From positions 1-5,988 of the forward strand of contig JAGNPP010000165.1 in assembly GCA_017989575.1 (NCBI GenBank): 5,988 nucleotides of DNA, read 5' to 3'. The notes below the pieces were generated by a model. That model saw only the letters and a list, made by a program, of their open reading frames with translations, did no database searches and was not told where the DNA came from. Made by a program: the position numbers and the translations under genes. The stretch is from Chryseobacterium sp. Its GTDB lineage: Bacteria > Bacteroidota > Bacteroidia > Flavobacteriales > Weeksellaceae. This document shows, in pieces, positions 5,201 to 5,988 of this stretch (positions are counted from its first letter, which is position 1; every line of letters begins with the position of its first letter).

Positions 5201-5484
5201 CAGCTGTTATCTTTAAAAAGTTCTAATGCTTTTTCCGAATCAATGATAATTTTTCTCCCATTTTGAATGATGGCTTCATCAAAAATTCCCTTACTTTTCA
5301 ATTTTCCTGCATGATTTTTAGAGCATCCCAATATTCTTGCTAATCCAGAAAGACCGTAAACATACTTTTCATTAAATACCTTTTCTTGTGTGGGGTTTTC
5401 TGATGATTCTTGTTTTCTGGCATCTAAAATTTCCACAAATTCTCCTATGGTCAATTGCCAAATTGGTCTATTATAATCTTCCAT
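5200..5484 (-). CDS. DUF3853-type small HTH protein, first copy (94 residues)
   Basis: First gene of the minus-strand replication operon. The N-terminal PIWQLTIGEFVEILDA (7-22) is the typical opening of the DUF3853 family as I recall it. A variable linker (23-40) leads to the HTH YVYGLSGLARILGCSKNHAG (41-60), then KSKGIFDEAIIQNGRKIIID (63-82), a probable wing, and a C-terminal helix EKALELF. It has no catalytic residues, so it is probably a DNA-binding accessory or regulator. It overlaps its paralogue by one base. The start at 5484 is preceded by an AT-rich leader that runs to the shared operator-like palindrome. The exact function of this family is not established to my knowledge. Confidence 0.82.
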   Translation of the reverse strand: MEDYNRPIWQLTIGEFVEILDARKQESSENPTQEKVFNEKYVYGLSGLARILGCSKNHAGKLKSKGIFDEAIIQNGRKIIIDSEKALELFKDNS

Positions 5485-5539
5485 TTTGAAATTTTTATTG
5501 TAATTTATTCTAAAAAAATACTTATTTGTATATATTTAA

Positions 5540-5562
5540 CTATATTTGTATTGCAAATATAG
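5540..5562. promoter_or_regulatory. Perfect palindrome carrying back-to-back promoter -7 elements, putative operator
   Basis: CTATATTTG (5540-5548) and CAAATATAG (5554-5562) form a perfect 9-bp inverted repeat with a 5-base spacer. Each arm contains TATATTTG, a match to the Bacteroidota -7 consensus TAnnTTTG: on the plus strand toward the repressor-like gene, and on the minus strand toward the DUF3853 operon. The centre (5551) is exactly 67 bases from both start codons (5484 and 5618). I could not find a matching -33 TTTG at 19-20 bases for either direction, so promoter activity is inferred from the -7 motif alone. The natural binding candidate is the HTH protein encoded at 5618. Confidence 0.65.
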
Positions 5563-5573
5563 AATAAATATTG

Positions 5574-5589
5574 AAATATATCTATATTT
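5574..5589. promoter_or_regulatory. Second AT-only palindrome in the divergent intergenic region
   Basis: AAATATA (5574-5580), TC, TATATTT (5583-5589) is a 7-bp inverted repeat with a 2-base spacer. It shares CTATATTT with the main palindrome and lies upstream of the repressor-like gene. A half-site-like TATTTGTAT also occurs at 5523-5531 and 5543-5551, 20 bases apart. These could be secondary operator sites, but AT-rich DNA yields such repeats by chance. Confidence 0.3.
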
Positions 5590-5617
5590 TAATCTCAAAA
5601 ACAAAAAAATTTTAAAG

Positions 5618-5988
5618 ATGACTATAACTGAAAGATTGCAAAATTACATGACCTACAAAGGGTTAAACCCCAATAAAATCACTGTTGAAGCTGGTTTGTC
5701 TGTTGGTTTAATTGGCAGAGCTATAAAAAACAACTCGGGACTCAACTCAGATACTATTGAAAAAATACTATACACTTATCCCGATTTGAATCCGGAGTGG
5801 TTTATTTCGGAATCTGGTGAAATGCTAAAAACCAACAACCAAAACATTAATAATAATGGCTCAGGAAATAATGTAAACAGTAACATTAATGGAAATATTA
5901 GTGGAAATGTTACTATTTCGCATAGCGAGTTTTCTAATATGATAGAACTTCAAAAAGGCTATCAAGAAATACAAAAAGAACTAACAGA
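5618..5988 (+). CDS. Repressor-like HTH protein, 3'-truncated by the window end
   Basis: Plus-strand ORF open to the window edge (123 complete codons). Residues 1-70 form an XRE-like helix-turn-helix domain: MTITERLQNYMTYKGLNPNK, then KITVEAGLSVGLIGRAIKNN (20-39) as the HTH, then LNSDTIEKILYTYPDLNPEW (42-61) and FISESGEMLK. The 'LNPEW...GEML' ending is characteristic of phage- and plasmid-type repressors in Bacteroidota. Residues 72-100 are an Asn/Gly-rich linker, followed by the start of a charged helix (SEFSNMIELQKGYQEIQKEL), probably a coiled coil for oligomerisation. It is transcribed divergently from the replication operon. The ATG at 5618 follows TTTTAAAG. It probably represses itself and the operon through the palindrome at 5540-5562. 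No peptidase domain is visible in the part present. Confidence 0.85.
   Translation, partial: MTITERLQNYMTYKGLNPNKITVEAGLSVGLIGRAIKNNSGLNSDTIEKILYTYPDLNPEWFISESGEMLKTNNQNINNNGSGNNVNSNINGNISGNVTISHSEFSNMIELQKGYQEIQKELT

Noticed and set aside
4616..5216. Plus-strand ORFs of 67 codons opposite the winged-helix and DUF3853 genes
   Set aside because: They are antisense to coherent, tightly packed coding genes and have no independent support.
4949..5484. Toxin-antitoxin pair
   Set aside because: The two small overlapping genes are paralogues with the same HTH domain and no toxin motif, so they do not form a toxin/antitoxin couple.

Overview
The window looks like the replication module of a plasmid, or a plasmid-like mobile element, from a Bacteroidota bacterium. 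The best guess is Flavobacteriia, for example the Chryseobacterium/Elizabethkingia group. The grounds are an AT-rich sequence, start codons preceded by A-rich tracts instead of Shine-Dalgarno sites, TAnnTTTG promoter -7 elements, a tandem pair of DUF3853-type proteins, and a Bacteroidota-style repressor with an Asn/Gly-rich linker. The host assignment is inference; no chromosomal marker gene is present.

Layout. Positions 89-991 carry a minus-strand group of three genes: ssb, an 81-residue basic protein and a 50-residue small ORF, ending at a strong hairpin (32-76). This block is visibly richer in G+C than the rest (sampled lines about 45%, against about 30% inside the primase gene). Positions 992-1528 hold no convincing gene. 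They contain a 184-bp element with 24-bp imperfect terminal inverted repeats (1228-1411) and two hairpins beyond the end of the next gene. Positions 1529-2359 encode a toprim-domain primase-like protein on the minus strand.

Positions 2385-2777 form a well-structured replication origin: an AT-rich segment with three 11-bp tandem repeats, seven direct iterons (core GGTGAGTGCAATTCCGAA) and two perfect DnaA boxes between iterons 4 and 5. The last iteron touches the stop codon of the 374-residue initiator gene (2777-3901), which carries a canonical sliding-clamp-binding pentapeptide, QLSLF.

Upstream of the initiator, on the same strand, lie a 74-residue basic protein, a 236-residue winged-helix protein and two paralogous DUF3853-type DNA-binding proteins (4949-5200 and 5200-5484, overlapping by one base). 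Together they read as one operon that ends in the initiator. It is divergent from a repressor-like gene (5618 onward, cut off by the window end). The intergenic region holds a perfect 9-bp palindrome placed exactly midway between the two start codons; each arm is a TAnnTTTG promoter element facing one of the genes.

How it fits together (inference): the repressor and/or the DUF3853 proteins set transcription of the replication operon; Rep and DnaA bind the origin and open the AT-rich repeats; Rep may recruit the host clamp directly; the toprim protein primes and SSB coats single-stranded DNA. No relaxase, partition gene, transposase, integrase, tRNA, rRNA or CRISPR array is visible.
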